Source: Comamonas halotolerans (GTDB lineage: Bacteria; Pseudomonadota; Gammaproteobacteria; Burkholderiales; Burkholderiaceae_C). From it: 64,000 nucleotides of DNA. The notes under the pieces were generated by a model, which saw only the letters and a program-made list of their open reading frames with translations, was not told the DNA's origin and searched no databases. Below, piece after piece: positions 16,691-25,104 of this stretch. A program made the translations under genes and the position numbers. Location: contig NZ_JASAUZ010000012.1 in assembly GCF_030162935.1 (NCBI RefSeq), positions 1-64,000 on the forward strand, in the 5' to 3' direction. Position 1 is the first letter of the stretch. Each line of letters starts with the position of its first letter.

Positions 16691-16993
16691 ATGACACCCA
16701 AGAAAAACGCCCCAGCCATCCCATCGGACAGCCAGAGCGCGGTAGCAGCGCCCATTTTAGTGACACCGCCGCAAGAGGCAAAAAGCCACCATCTGCCAGA
16801 TCGTTTGTTGCGCATCAGGGATGTGTGCTTTCTCACCGGGCTGGCACGCAGCACGGTATATGCCAAGGTCAAAAGCGACAGCTTTCCAGCCGCTGTGCAG
16901 CTGCATGGCAGCTGCGTAGCCTGGCGGCTCTCCGAGGTGCAAGCATGGATTGCCGCACGCCCTCTGGCCACTGAGAAAGAAGTCTATGCATAG
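16691..16993 (+). CDS. AlpA-family HTH regulator (copy 3)
   Basis: A 100-residue protein with a disordered, Pro/Ala-rich N-terminal 35 residues, then LLRIRDVCFLTGLARSTVYA (helix-turn-helix), DSFPAAVQLHGSCVAWRLSE and VQAWIAARP. This is the clearest Vis/AlpA-like sequence of the three. The start at 16691 lies 13 bases past the stop of copy 2, in the same transcription unit. In P4, Vis represses the late promoter and is needed for excision; whether this copy or copies 1 or 2 does so here cannot be told from sequence. Confidence 0.8.
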   Translation: MTPKKNAPAIPSDSQSAVAAPILVTPPQEAKSHHLPDRLLRIRDVCFLTGLARSTVYAKVKSDSFPAAVQLHGSCVAWRLSEVQAWIAARPLATEKEVYA

Positions 16994-17102
16994 CCCTCTC
17001 CAATCCCTCACAAAAGCCCAGAGTAAAAGCGCTCGTGTCCAATCTGGCCCCATTCCCTATTGCTTTGCAACGTGGCACAATTGCGGCAAGCCGAGAGGCC
17101 CG

Positions 17103-17310
17103 GTGCGTAGAAACACCACGTCTAAAGCGTTTGCAACCCCCATCGAAAAGCGGGGTTTTGTCATGTCCAATTTCTGGCGGCTGGTGCATTTGAATGCATC
17201 TATCCGATGGTTACGGGGCATGGTGGGGGCTATCCGTAAGGACGTCCGCACGGCTTTGGACGTGTTTCTAACCACCATGCTCCACCTTCTGCGCGTAGAA
17301 ACGCAAACGG
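17103..17310 (+). ncRNA. Candidate P4 CI-RNA-like immunity leader (complementary repeats)
   Basis: Between the AlpA genes and the replication genes lie 349 bases without a convincing gene. Segment A (17103-17134) contains TAGAAACACCACGTCTAAAG. Segment B (17252-17271) is its near reverse complement, CTTTGGACGTGTTTCTA, with a three-base bulge and one mismatch. Segment C (near 17295-17304) repeats TAGAAACGC. So B could pair with either A or C. In P4, seqB inside the CI RNA pairs with seqA and seqC flanking it in the leader of the alpha operon and causes early transcription termination. Position and A-B-C order match. It could also be chance, or coding sequence for an N-terminal extension of the next gene, since that frame is open. 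Confidence 0.4.
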
Positions 17311-17342
17311 TGGTTTTCTTGAATCCCAAAGGAGCCAAGACC

Positions 17343-17549
17343 ATGACCGCTATCACCCAGCAGGCCAGCCGCGCCGCTGCATCTCAGCCCACCACGGGCA
17401 CCCTTGCTTCTACCCAAATCAGCGCTGTATTGGCCGCATTTAATGCCGCCAACCTAGCCAGCAGCTACATCGAGCGCGGCAACTTTGCCGCTGCCCGCCG
17501 CAAGCTGGTGCAAGCACTGGCATCCGTCAACCAACTGGCGGAGGGTTAA
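17343..17549 (+). CDS. Small satellite protein upstream of the primase, unknown function
   Basis: A 68-residue protein (MTAITQQASRAAASQPTTG, ending NLASSYIERGNFAAARRKLV). The C-terminal half resembles a short helical hairpin (SYIERGNFAAARRKL). I do not recognise a family with confidence; P4-like elements have small genes here. The start at 17343 is fixed by an excellent AAGGAG nine bases upstream. The same frame stays open to 16950, so a longer protein including FWRLVHLNASIRWLRGMVG from the ATG at 17163 is possible. The next gene begins three bases after the stop. Confidence 0.6.
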   Translation: MTAITQQASRAAASQPTTGTLASTQISAVLAAFNAANLASSYIERGNFAAARRKLVQALASVNQLAEG

Positions 17550-17552
17550 ACC

Positions 17553-17873
17553 ATGACTAACCATCACAACACTGCCCACACGGCAGTGCAGGCGGAGCAT
17601 TGCCCACAGCCAGCTCAAACAAGAGATAACCCTCTGCGCCATTGTTTGTTTGAGGCCAGCGACATGGCTGCGCGGGTGCGTTGCGGCAATCAGGCCATCT
17701 TTGCTTTGGCCCATTTTGTTGAGGTGGCCGCAAGCCTTAATGCAGCCCCAGAGCAAGAGTTGGCAGAGCTGATTTTGCTGCTGGGCGAAGCGATGGACAG
17801 GCGTGCCACGGTGCTGGCCGAAACCATTGATGCAGGGCTACAGATTTGGCGCGAGAAAGGCGGTGCGGCATGA
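17553..17873 (+). CDS. Small satellite protein coupled to the primase-helicase, unknown function
   Basis: A 106-residue, mostly helical, acidic-to-neutral protein (MAARVRCGNQAIFALAHFVE, then AELILLLGEAMDRRA). No family recognised. It lies three bases after the previous gene, and its stop overlaps the start of the primase-helicase as ATGA (17870-17873), so the three genes form one operon. Position suggests a replication or regulatory accessory, but nothing in the sequence proves it. Confidence 0.7.
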   Translation: MTNHHNTAHTAVQAEHCPQPAQTRDNPLRHCLFEASDMAARVRCGNQAIFALAHFVEVAASLNAAPEQELAELILLLGEAMDRRATVLAETIDAGLQIWREKGGAA

Positions 17874-20653
17874 CTGAGCTACTGCATGAAATCTCCCAGC
17901 GCTTGCAAGCCGACTATGCGTTTCAACTCACCACGGACGGTAAGTATTTGCGCAAAGGTTGCTGCCCCAATTGCAGCAGCAAGAGCCTGTGGACGTATGC
18001 CGCATCACCGTGGGTGGTGCGCTGTGAACGGCTCAACCATTGCGGCTATGAGGCCCATGCCAAGGACTTGTACAGCGACTTGTTTGAAAGCTGGAGCGAC
18101 CGCGCTCGTGCGGTGGAAGAGTGCAAGCCCGAGTCAGAGCGCAACCCGAATGCGGCTGCAGATGCCTATTTGCAGCAGGCCCGGGGCTTTGAGTTGGCGC
18201 GTATTCGTGGCCTGTACACCCAGGAGCAATACTTTGACCCACGCGCCGACCGCGGGCATGGTGCGGCCACAGCCACGGTGCGCTTTGCGGTGGCGGATAC
18301 CTGGTGGGAGCGGCTGATTGATCGACCTGCACGCTTTGGCAAAAAGAAGGCCAATTTCAAATACGGTGGCAGCTATGGTGGCCACTGGTGGTGCATGCCT
18401 GGTCTGAGCTTTGCCGCCCCCAACCCCGCGCAACCAGATGCCCCGCAGCCCCCCGATGAGCTGTGGCTGGTAGAGGGCATTTTTGATGCCATCGCCTTGG
18501 CACACCATGGCATTGCAGCGGTGGCCTTGATGAGCTGCAACAACTATCCGGCCCTGGCGCTGGAGGCCGTGCGGGCGCAGATCCAGCGTGAGGGTAAGCA
18601 GGTCAAAGAGCCACGCTTGGTTTTTGCGCTGGACAGCGATAAAGCGGGCCGAGCGTACACGCAACGGCATGTGCGCCGGGCACAGGCCGATGGCTGGCGG
18701 TGCAGCGCTGCGCAAATTCCGCAGCCAAGCGGTGCAGGCAAGCTGGACTGGAACGATCTGCACTTGCGAGACCGGCTCACCGACAAGGATCTCAAAGAGT
18801 ACCGCCACCAAGGTGCCTTGCTGGTGGCTGAATCGGCCATGGATAAGGCACTGCTGATCTACCACCACACTGCAAGTACAGAGTTCCATTTAGACCATGG
18901 GAGCCGGTTGTATTGGTTCAAGCTGGACTTGACCGCATACAGCAAAGCCAAAGACGATTTGGAAAAAGGGCAAGAGGAAGGCGACAAATATTTGTCAGAG
19001 CGTGAGCTGCGCGATAAAGCCATTCAGCAATCCGCCGTGCTGCAACCCATTGCCAACTGCCTGCCAAAGGCGCTGTACTACCTGCGCAATGAAATCACGA
19101 AAGAAGCCTGGTATTACTTCAGCATTGCCTTGCCGCACGAAAGCGCCCCCGTCAAAGGCACGTTCATGGCTGGCCAGCTGACATCTGCCAGTGAGTTCAA
19201 AAAGCAATTGCTGCACCTGGTGCCCGGAGCCATGTACAGCGGCTCCAGCTTTCAACTGGAGCGCATGCTGCAACGGCAGTTAGAGCAAATCAAGGTGGTG
19301 CAAACGGTGGATTTTCTGGGCTACAGCGCCGAGCATCAAACCTATTTGCTGGGGGACTATGCGGTGCATGACGGCCATGTGCTGCAAGCCAATGAGGAGG
19401 ATTATTTTGAGCGGGGCAAACTCAGCATCAAAAGCTTGCAGCGCTCTATCGTGCTGCACATCAACCCAGATGCTCAAGCCCAAGACAAAAGCTGGCCACA
19501 GCACCTGTGGACTGCGTTTGGCGCACCGGGTTATGTGGCCCTGGCCTACTGGTTTGCCAGCCTGTTTGCCGAGCAGGTTCGCAGTGAACAAAGCTCTTTT
19601 CCATTCCTGGAGATTGTGGGTGAACCTGGTAGCGGCAAGACCACGCTGATTCAGTTTTTATGGAAGCTGTTTGGGCGTGACTATGAGGGTTTTGACCCGA
19701 GCAAATCCACCGCCGCCGGGCGCATGCGCACCTTCACACAGGTGAGCAACTTGCCGATTGTGTTGATTGAAAGCGACCGCGAGATCAAGACAGGCAACAG
19801 CGCCCATGTGCGCAGCTTTGATTGGGATGAACTCAAGGACGCCTACAACGGAGGCAGCGTGCGCACCACCGGCGTGCGCACGGGTGGCAATGAAACCTAT
19901 GAACCACCGTTCAGGGCCACCATCGTCATCAGCCAGAACAACCCCGTGCAGGCCAGCCAGGCCATCATGGAGCGCATCTGCCACATGACATTCACCACCC
20001 ATGGCCACACGCCGCAAAGCTTTGCCAGCGCCCGCAAACTGGAGACCTATGAGATGGAACATCTCAGCGGTTTCCTGCTGGCCTGCCTGCGCGTGGAGGC
20101 AGAGGTGGTAAACACGTTCAACACCCAGACAGACCAGGTCATGGCCTGGTTGCTGGAGCAAGATGAAATCCAAAAACCGCGCATCGCCAAGAACCATGCA
20201 CAGCTGCTGGTGGCGGTGATGGCCTTGAGCAAATTGGTACCTATGAGCGATGCACAGTTCAATGCAGTGCGCGCACAGATTGTGGCCATGGCCCAAGAGC
20301 GTCAACGTGCCATCAGTGCTGACCATCCATTGGTACAGGAGTTCTGGGAGGCATTTGATTTTCTGGACAGCATGCCCAAGCCCACAGCACACGGCCCGGT
20401 CAGCGCTCCACGGCTCAATCACAGCCGCGACAAGAGCCTGATTGCCGTGAACCTGAATGAGTTTGTGGAGATGGCTAGCGAACACCGCCAGCAGGTGCCG
20501 CCTTTGATAGAGCTAAAGAAGGTGCTGCGCACCAGCAAAACACGCCGCTTTGTGGATGCCGCCCGTGTGGTCAAAAGCGCTATCAAGACCAACAGTGCAG
20601 GCGACGAGGTGGGCAAGTCGGTGCGCTGCTGGGTGTTTGAGGTGGGAGGCTAA
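17870..20653 (+). CDS. Satellite DNA primase-helicase, P4 alpha-like
   Basis: A 927-residue replication protein. Domains in order: an N-terminal zinc ribbon (C32, C35, C52, C58); a Toprim-type primase with catalytic E202 (VEGIFDA) and D255/D257 (ALDSDKAG); a linker of about 250 residues; and a P-loop helicase with Walker A GEPGSGKT at 584-591, followed by the IVLIESDRE Walker B-like strand. P4 alpha has the same primase-helicase order and also binds its origin repeats through its C-terminus. The C-terminal 200 residues here may do this, and a repeat array lies 165 bases downstream. The ATG at 17870 overlaps the previous stop; the earlier ATG at 17846 is rejected. A terminator follows at 20688. 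Confidence 0.88.
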   Translation: MTELLHEISQRLQADYAFQLTTDGKYLRKGCCPNCSSKSLWTYAASPWVVRCERLNHCGYEAHAKDLYSDLFESWSDRARAVEECKPESERNPNAAADAYLQQARGFELARIRGLYTQEQYFDPRADRGHGAATATVRFAVADTWWERLIDRPARFGKKKANFKYGGSYGGHWWCMPGLSFAAPNPAQPDAPQPPDELWLVEGIFDAIALAHHGIAAVALMSCNNYPALALEAVRAQIQREGKQVKEPRLVFALDSDKAGRAYTQRHVRRAQADGWRCSAAQIPQPSGAGKLDWNDLHLRDRLTDKDLKEYRHQGALLVAESAMDKALLIYHHTASTEFHLDHGSRLYWFKLDLTAYSKAKDDLEKGQEEGDKYLSERELRDKAIQQSAVLQPIANCLPKALYYLRNEITKEAWYYFSIALPHESAPVKGTFMAGQLTSASEFKKQLLHLVPGAMYSGSSFQLERMLQRQLEQIKVVQTVDFLGYSAEHQTYLLGDYAVHDGHVLQANEEDYFERGKLSIKSLQRSIVLHINPDAQAQDKSWPQHLWTAFGAPGYVALAYWFASLFAEQVRSEQSSFPFLEIVGEPGSGKTTLIQFLWKLFGRDYEGFDPSKSTAAGRMRTFTQVSNLPIVLIESDREIKTGNSAHVRSFDWDELKDAYNGGSVRTTGVRTGGNETYEPPFRATIVISQNNPVQASQAIMERICHMTFTTHGHTPQSFASARKLETYEMEHLSGFLLACLRVEAEVVNTFNTQTDQVMAWLLEQDEIQKPRIAKNHAQLLVAVMALSKLVPMSDAQFNAVRAQIVAMAQERQRAISADHPLVQEFWEAFDFLDSMPKPTAHGPVSAPRLNHSRDKSLIAVNLNEFVEMASEHRQQVPPLIELKKVLRTSKTRRFVDAARVVKSAIKTNSAGDEVGKSVRCWVFEVGG

Positions 20654-20687
20654 CTAGCGCCCTTGTCCAGCACTTTGCCCCCAACAG

Positions 20688-20710
20688 AGCCCCGGAAACG
20701 GGGCTTTTTT
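20688..20710 (+). terminator. Rho-independent terminator of the replication operon
   Basis: AGCCCCG and CGGGGCT pair around a four-base GAAA loop and are followed by six Ts, 35 bases after the primase-helicase stop. Transcription of the operon should end here, before the repeat array. Confidence 0.8.
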
Positions 20711-20817
20711 CATGTCGCCCCACTTTGATGAATAAATAAGCATTCCAATGAAAACCAAGGGATTACCCTTATCAAAATTCGCCGTCGCCAAAATTCCGGT
20801 GGGGGGTCGGGAAAAGC

Positions 20818-21087
20818 GTAACTTCCGTAACCTTAGTAATCACTTACCTTGTAAGCCTTATGCAGCAATGCTTTCAAGAAATGAGTTTTGTAACCTTTTC
20901 TGTAACCTGAGCGTAACCTGGATACAAAAAATAAAGTAACCTTCTCAAAATAAGAAATTCAATAAAAACAATGGGTTATGAGAGTGGTGTAACCCAGGTT
21001 ACGCTGGGTTACAGAAACTTGTAACCTGTGAAACCCAATATCCATGCGGGTTTGCGGGCGGTTTAGAGGGCAGGTTACGGAGGTTAC
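20818..21087. repeat. GTAACC/GGTTAC iteron array, candidate satellite replication origin
   Basis: Eleven exact copies of GTAACC or its complement GGTTAC occur in 261 bases, starting at 20827, 20890, 20902, 20913, 20936, 20989, 20997, 21007, 21021, 21073 and 21082, plus a partial copy (GTAACT) at 20818. The first six face one way, then orientation alternates. The interval is AT-rich and holds no credible gene; the 63-codon reading at 20748 is built from the repeats. In P4, alpha recognises clustered short iterons at ori and crr beside its own gene, so this is the likely origin. The 500 bases between 20711 and 21220 contain nothing else I can name. Confidence 0.6.
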
Positions 21088-21220
21088 ACTTTTCCCAGCC
21101 CCCCTACCTATTTTTTCCCCCAAGCGGTTGGTGAGCCTGAGTGTGGCGTGGTCCCAGCTGGACGCTTGCGGGTAGCCCAATCAAGCACCGGACTTCATTG
21201 CTAACCCCCAACATGCCGCC

Positions 21221-21334
21221 ATGCTCACTACCACCAACATCATTATTTTTTGCATTGCGCTTTTCCTGGCGCTTGGCATATGCGGGCTGATTTACTCAAT
21301 GATCTGGACGGTTTGCAGAGCAATTTTTAAGTAA
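21221..21334 (+). CDS. Possible 37-residue single-pass membrane peptide
   Basis: The reading frame MLTTTNIIIFCIALFLALGI, then CGLIYSMIWTVCRAIFK and a stop encodes one clean membrane helix of about 23 residues with a basic end. It lies between the iteron array and the ATPase gene and has no strong ribosome site. Small membrane peptides accompany some defence and toxin modules. The hydrophobic pattern is better than expected by chance, but no homology is recognised. Confidence 0.35.
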   Translation: MLTTTNIIIFCIALFLALGICGLIYSMIWTVCRAIFK

Positions 21335-21588
21335 GCGAGGGTAGGCACACTTGCGGAGATCTGTGTAACGTGTTTAACCGGTCTAAAGGCAGGGCAGAAA
21401 AAATCCTACCGTTTGTGTTTCTTCCATTGGTGACTTCTTTTCAGCGAATGCTGCCGTCTACCTTTTCGACACCGAACTACCACAATCGATAGAAGTAGTC
21501 CGCCGCTAGCGTCTGCTGGTATCCAGGCTAACCCTCATGACATCGTCATGAAAATCTTTTTGCAGAGTTAAAAGAAAGGCAGGAGGGA

Positions 21589-24228
21589 ATGCGAATAATT
21601 CAAAAAATAGCAGCGTGGGCAGCCGAGCAGCCCGCGTGGATTGATGATGCTGTACGACGGCTGACAATGGGTGCCCTAACGCCGCAGGATATTCGGGATC
21701 TGGCTTCCCTAGCAGAGGCCGAACATGGTTTGCCTGATCCAGAAAACCGTGTTCCCGAGAGACTGGATCCAAGGACGCTTCCGGAACTTGGTAAGAATGA
21801 CGTAGACGTTAGCTTGCTGGCACTCCGTGAGCCAACGCAACTGAACGCAATCGATACCAAACAGACGCTGGCATTCCAAGCGGATGGTTTGACCGTTGTG
21901 TACGGGCACAACGGCGCGGGCAAGTCCGGCTACGCGCGAGCCTTGAAGATGGCTTGCAGGGCACGTAATGTCGAAAACATCCTCCCAGACGTGTATGACG
22001 CGTCAAAGACCTTCCTTACACCTAGTGCGGTCTTCGACTGGCGAGAAGGCACGACCTCACAGTCGCAACAATGGAGCGCTGGCAGCATTGCACCAGCACC
22101 TCTTTCGCGAATCTCTGTCTTCGACGCCCACTGCGCCCGCATCTTTGTAGATAGCCAGGCGAAGGTACTCTTTGTTCCAGATGGAATGGAGGTTATCCAC
22201 GGTCTGTCCGAACTCTTGGGTGCCGTGCAGCGACAGATTGAAGCCGACAAAAAGGGGAACGCGTTCGACGTCGGTCAGTTATCTTCGCTAGCTGGAGCTA
22301 CTGTTGTCGGGCGTGCCATAGCCCAACTCAATCGCAAAAGCGACGGGGAGGTGTTCAAGAGACTGGCAGTACTTTCCAAAGACGAGGAGACGGAACGGCA
22401 AGTGCTGACCAAGCTCTTCAGGGAAGAAGACCCAGCGAAATTGGCGGCCACAATCCGTCGATATGCGACTCGACTAGCAACGTTGCGTAATGAACTGGTG
22501 ACCCTCGAAGCGCCTCTCTTGGACAAGATTACCAGCCAATTGCGCGAAGCTTTCGTTGTTATGGTCGCCGCTGAGGAGGCTTCGAAGCTTGCTGCGAATT
22601 CGCTTAAGGCCGAGGGAGTCACGATTGCCGGCACAGGTACGGAGCCCTGGGAAATTTTGCTTCGTAGTGCGATGAAATATGCGGCCGAGGTCGCGTATCC
22701 TGGCTATGCCTTTCCTGGTCCTGACCAGGGCAGTCATTGTGTCGTCTGTCAGCAACCGCTGAGTGAGGAGGCTGAAGGCCGGTTGAAGTCATTTGTCCAG
22801 TTTCTCGAAGCCGATACGCAAAAGAAGGCCAGTCAGGCTAGGGAGACCGCCAAGAAACTGTTCGTGGGAATTAAGTCGATTAAGTTTGACGCGTTCCCAA
22901 CCGACCAAGCACTCATCGAAGAAATCAACGAAAGTGAGCCAACCTTTGTCACAGCCATTCGCGAATACTTAATGTCGCTCCAAGAGCGTCAGAAAAGCAT
23001 TATTGCCATGGCGCCAAACAAGAAGCTTGACCCTTTAGACCCGTTGCCAGAATCTCCGGTCACTAAATTGGGGGAGCTGATAGACAAACAACTCGCGGAG
23101 GCAGCCCGCATTGAGAAGACGCTGACGCCAGAAGAGCGTGAACACAAGACCAAGGTACTCGCAGACTTAGAGGCAAGGGTCAAGCTCAGTGAATTGCTAC
23201 CCAAAGTGCTGGAAGCCATCGAATGGTACAAGCGTGATTACGCGTTCGGAGAAGCCATCAAGGCGTGTAATACACGGGCTGTCACTAGTAAGACAAGCGA
23301 ACTTTACGAAGCGCATGTGACTGAGGAGCTGCGAACGACGTTTGTACGGGAGCTCTCCAGTCTTGGCCTCAGTAAGTTGGACGTCATACTTGAGATGTCC
23401 GGGCAAAAGGGCGCTCGTATGCAGCAACTTAAGCTTCGGACAATGCCCCAGTACGCTCGTGCGAAGGTGTCGGACATCCTAAGTGAGGGCGAGCAGCGAG
23501 TCATCGCTATGGCGCTGTTCTTGGCAGAGGTCAGCATAGAGCCGGGACAGTCGGGGCTCATTTTTGATGACCCAGTGTCCTCGTTGGATCACGTACGTCG
23601 CGAGAAGATTGCAAAGCGTCTTGTTTTGGAAGCAAAGAAGCGCCAGATCATCGTATTCACGCACGATCTAGCCTTTGCGTGGGCACTCAAAGACATTGCC
23701 AAAGATTGTGGCGTCGCTGCGGAGGATCGTCACATATTCTCCGCAGCCGAGAGGAAGGGAATTTGCAGCAATGAGCTTCCATTTGAAGGTAAAAAACTGA
23801 ACGCACGAATAAACGACCTTCGAACCCTCGCTCAACGTGCGCGGAAAGTCCTAGAAGATGAGCACAATCATGAGGAATACAACGACATCGTACGCAACGG
23901 CTATCGGAGAATGCGTGATACGTGGGAGCTCCTCATCGAGGAGCACCTGTTCGCGGGCACCGTCAAACGCTTTAGGCGTGGCATCGAAACATCCAAACTT
24001 CGATACGTTTCCGTCAACGACGCTGAGGCAAGTTCCGTCTACAACGGAATGACACGCTGCTCCAACTTCACGCACGAAGGAGGCGCAGAGGCTCCACCAA
24101 CGCTACCTGAACCAGATGAATTCCTCGCTGATATTGAAGCTTTAGCAACTGCCTTGACGATGATTGATGGCAATAAGAAGGTGACGGAGAAGAGGCGAAT
24201 GGATGCTGGTTTAGCAACCCAGGCATAG
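21589..24228 (+). CDS. Rad50-like AAA_13 ATPase, RloC/PrrC-like candidate defence protein
   Basis: An 879-residue ABC/SMC-type ATPase. It has Walker A GHNGAGKS (106-113), a long helical middle with C384-V-V-C387 that could form a zinc hook, the ABC signature LSEGEQR (631-637), Walker B LIFDDP (657-662) with SSLDH, and the switch THDL. A C-terminal domain of about 150 residues follows, with R776-x3-E780 and H829 (RDTWE...SNFTHEGG). This resembles the PrrC/RloC anticodon-nuclease plan, where an R-x3-E...H triad cleaves tRNA after phage attack; the E-to-H distance here (49) is longer than in PrrC. Other SMC-like defence ATPases (PtuA, AriA) are alternatives. It stands alone between origin and integrase, the usual cargo slot of P4-like satellites, and its base composition differs from its neighbours. 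The start has GAAAGG nine bases upstream. Confidence 0.75.
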   Translation: MRIIQKIAAWAAEQPAWIDDAVRRLTMGALTPQDIRDLASLAEAEHGLPDPENRVPERLDPRTLPELGKNDVDVSLLALREPTQLNAIDTKQTLAFQADGLTVVYGHNGAGKSGYARALKMACRARNVENILPDVYDASKTFLTPSAVFDWREGTTSQSQQWSAGSIAPAPLSRISVFDAHCARIFVDSQAKVLFVPDGMEVIHGLSELLGAVQRQIEADKKGNAFDVGQLSSLAGATVVGRAIAQLNRKSDGEVFKRLAVLSKDEETERQVLTKLFREEDPAKLAATIRRYATRLATLRNELVTLEAPLLDKITSQLREAFVVMVAAEEASKLAANSLKAEGVTIAGTGTEPWEILLRSAMKYAAEVAYPGYAFPGPDQGSHCVVCQQPLSEEAEGRLKSFVQFLEADTQKKASQARETAKKLFVGIKSIKFDAFPTDQALIEEINESEPTFVTAIREYLMSLQERQKSIIAMAPNKKLDPLDPLPESPVTKLGELIDKQLAEAARIEKTLTPEEREHKTKVLADLEARVKLSELLPKVLEAIEWYKRDYAFGEAIKACNTRAVTSKTSELYEAHVTEELRTTFVRELSSLGLSKLDVILEMSGQKGARMQQLKLRTMPQYARAKVSDILSEGEQRVIAMALFLAEVSIEPGQSGLIFDDPVSSLDHVRREKIAKRLVLEAKKRQIIVFTHDLAFAWALKDIAKDCGVAAEDRHIFSAAERKGICSNELPFEGKKLNARINDLRTLAQRARKVLEDEHNHEEYNDIVRNGYRRMRDTWELLIEEHLFAGTVKRFRRGIETSKLRYVSVNDAEASSVYNGMTRCSNFTHEGGAEAPPTLPEPDEFLADIEALATALTMIDGNKKVTEKRRMDAGLATQA

Positions 24229-24687
24229 ATCTTCGCCAGCGCTACGCGCTTACAGACTTAAGGTTGCCGCAAAGTGCTGCCGATGAGGAGCCAAGCGACT
24301 TCGAGTTCAGGTGTGGCAGTGAACGCTTGCAGGTTCAACCAAAAGGCATTTCAAGGTCTGCATGAAGTCGAACGCTTTTTATTGTTGGTTAGACCGCATT
24401 CAGCCTGAATGCACAAGACCAGAAGTTGAGCCTGAACGCTCCACGCCCTACCTGCAAAATATCTCGTAATTTCCCGTAATTTTGTTGGAGACTGAATCTG
24501 ACAGCTGCGTCAAGCCTAGAGCCATTCTCACGTCGCCGACCTGTACGTAATTTTCGCCCTATGAAGCGGGCAGGCGCGGTGGGGGCGATGTGGCGCGCTG
24601 AGGGGTCTAGGCAAGGTGCTCTGACAAGGGGTTGATCGAGGCAACTCAGGGGCAATCACACCCCCACAACAGCGGTAGGTATGCCGA
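24229..24687. other. Gene-free interval in the satellite cargo region
   Basis: About 460 bases between the ATPase and the toxin gene. No reading frame has a plausible start with protein-like composition; an 88-codon minus-strand frame looks random. Three copies of CGTAATTT occur, two of them in tandem (near 24463-24482) and one near 24545. It may hold the terminators of both converging genes or the scar of a lost cargo gene. Confidence 0.4.
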
Positions 24688-25104
24688 TCAGATTTGCTTG
24701 AAGCGACCTGATGTGCTCCATGGCACCTCTAAGGCCACACGCTCAGTCTCTAAGGCTTGGTCGACGATACGTGGCCACCAATGCACTAGCTGGGCTGACA
24801 TGGCCCAATACTGCTGACTGGCCCAAGATTTCTGAAGCACAAATACGGATAGGCCATATTGCCGCTGCACTTGCCGTTCCGCACCGTTTTGCTTGCGGAA
24901 ACCGTCTTTAGAAATGATGGCCCAGCGAGTACCACGCTCATTCCCAAGCGCCTCCATCCATTCAAGATCAGGCGTGTTTGCAGAGAACTTGCTTGTGAGG
25001 TGAACGATCTGCCCAACCTGGGCAGCCGTGTATCTTGGGAGAGTAAGTGCAGCTACAGCAGCCGCCAAGGCAGGCGGCATGTTTGCATCAAACAGAAAGT
25101 TCAA
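24688..25104 (-). CDS. PIN-like (DUF5615/VapC45-type) toxin ribonuclease
   Basis: A 138-residue protein that opens with MNFLFDANMPPALAAAVAAL, the DANMP/L start of the PIN-like DUF5615 fold with its first metal-binding Asp (D7). WAIISKDGFRKQ supplies a second acidic strand. Proteins of this type are the toxin halves of pairs whose partner is a DUF433 protein, and they are predicted metal-dependent RNases. Its start overlaps the stop of the upstream gene (25101-25104, ATGA), so toxin and antitoxin are coupled, with the antitoxin translated first. The target RNA is unknown. Confidence 0.75.
   Translation of the reverse strand: MNFLFDANMPPALAAAVAALTLPRYTAAQVGQIVHLTSKFSANTPDLEWMEALGNERGTRWAIISKDGFRKQNGAERQVQRQYGLSVFVLQKSWASQQYWAMSAQLVHWWPRIVDQALETERVALEVPWSTSGRFKQI

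Noticed and set aside
20748-20939. A 63-codon frame after the primase-helicase terminator
   Set aside because: It lies across the GTAACC iterons and owes its composition to them.
20818-21087. The regular short repeats considered as a CRISPR array
   Set aside because: Units are only six bases, occur in both orientations with uneven spacing, and no cas gene is present.
24389-24655. An 88-codon minus-strand frame between the ATPase and toxin genes
   Set aside because: Arg/Leu-rich random-looking sequence without ribosome site or family resemblance.
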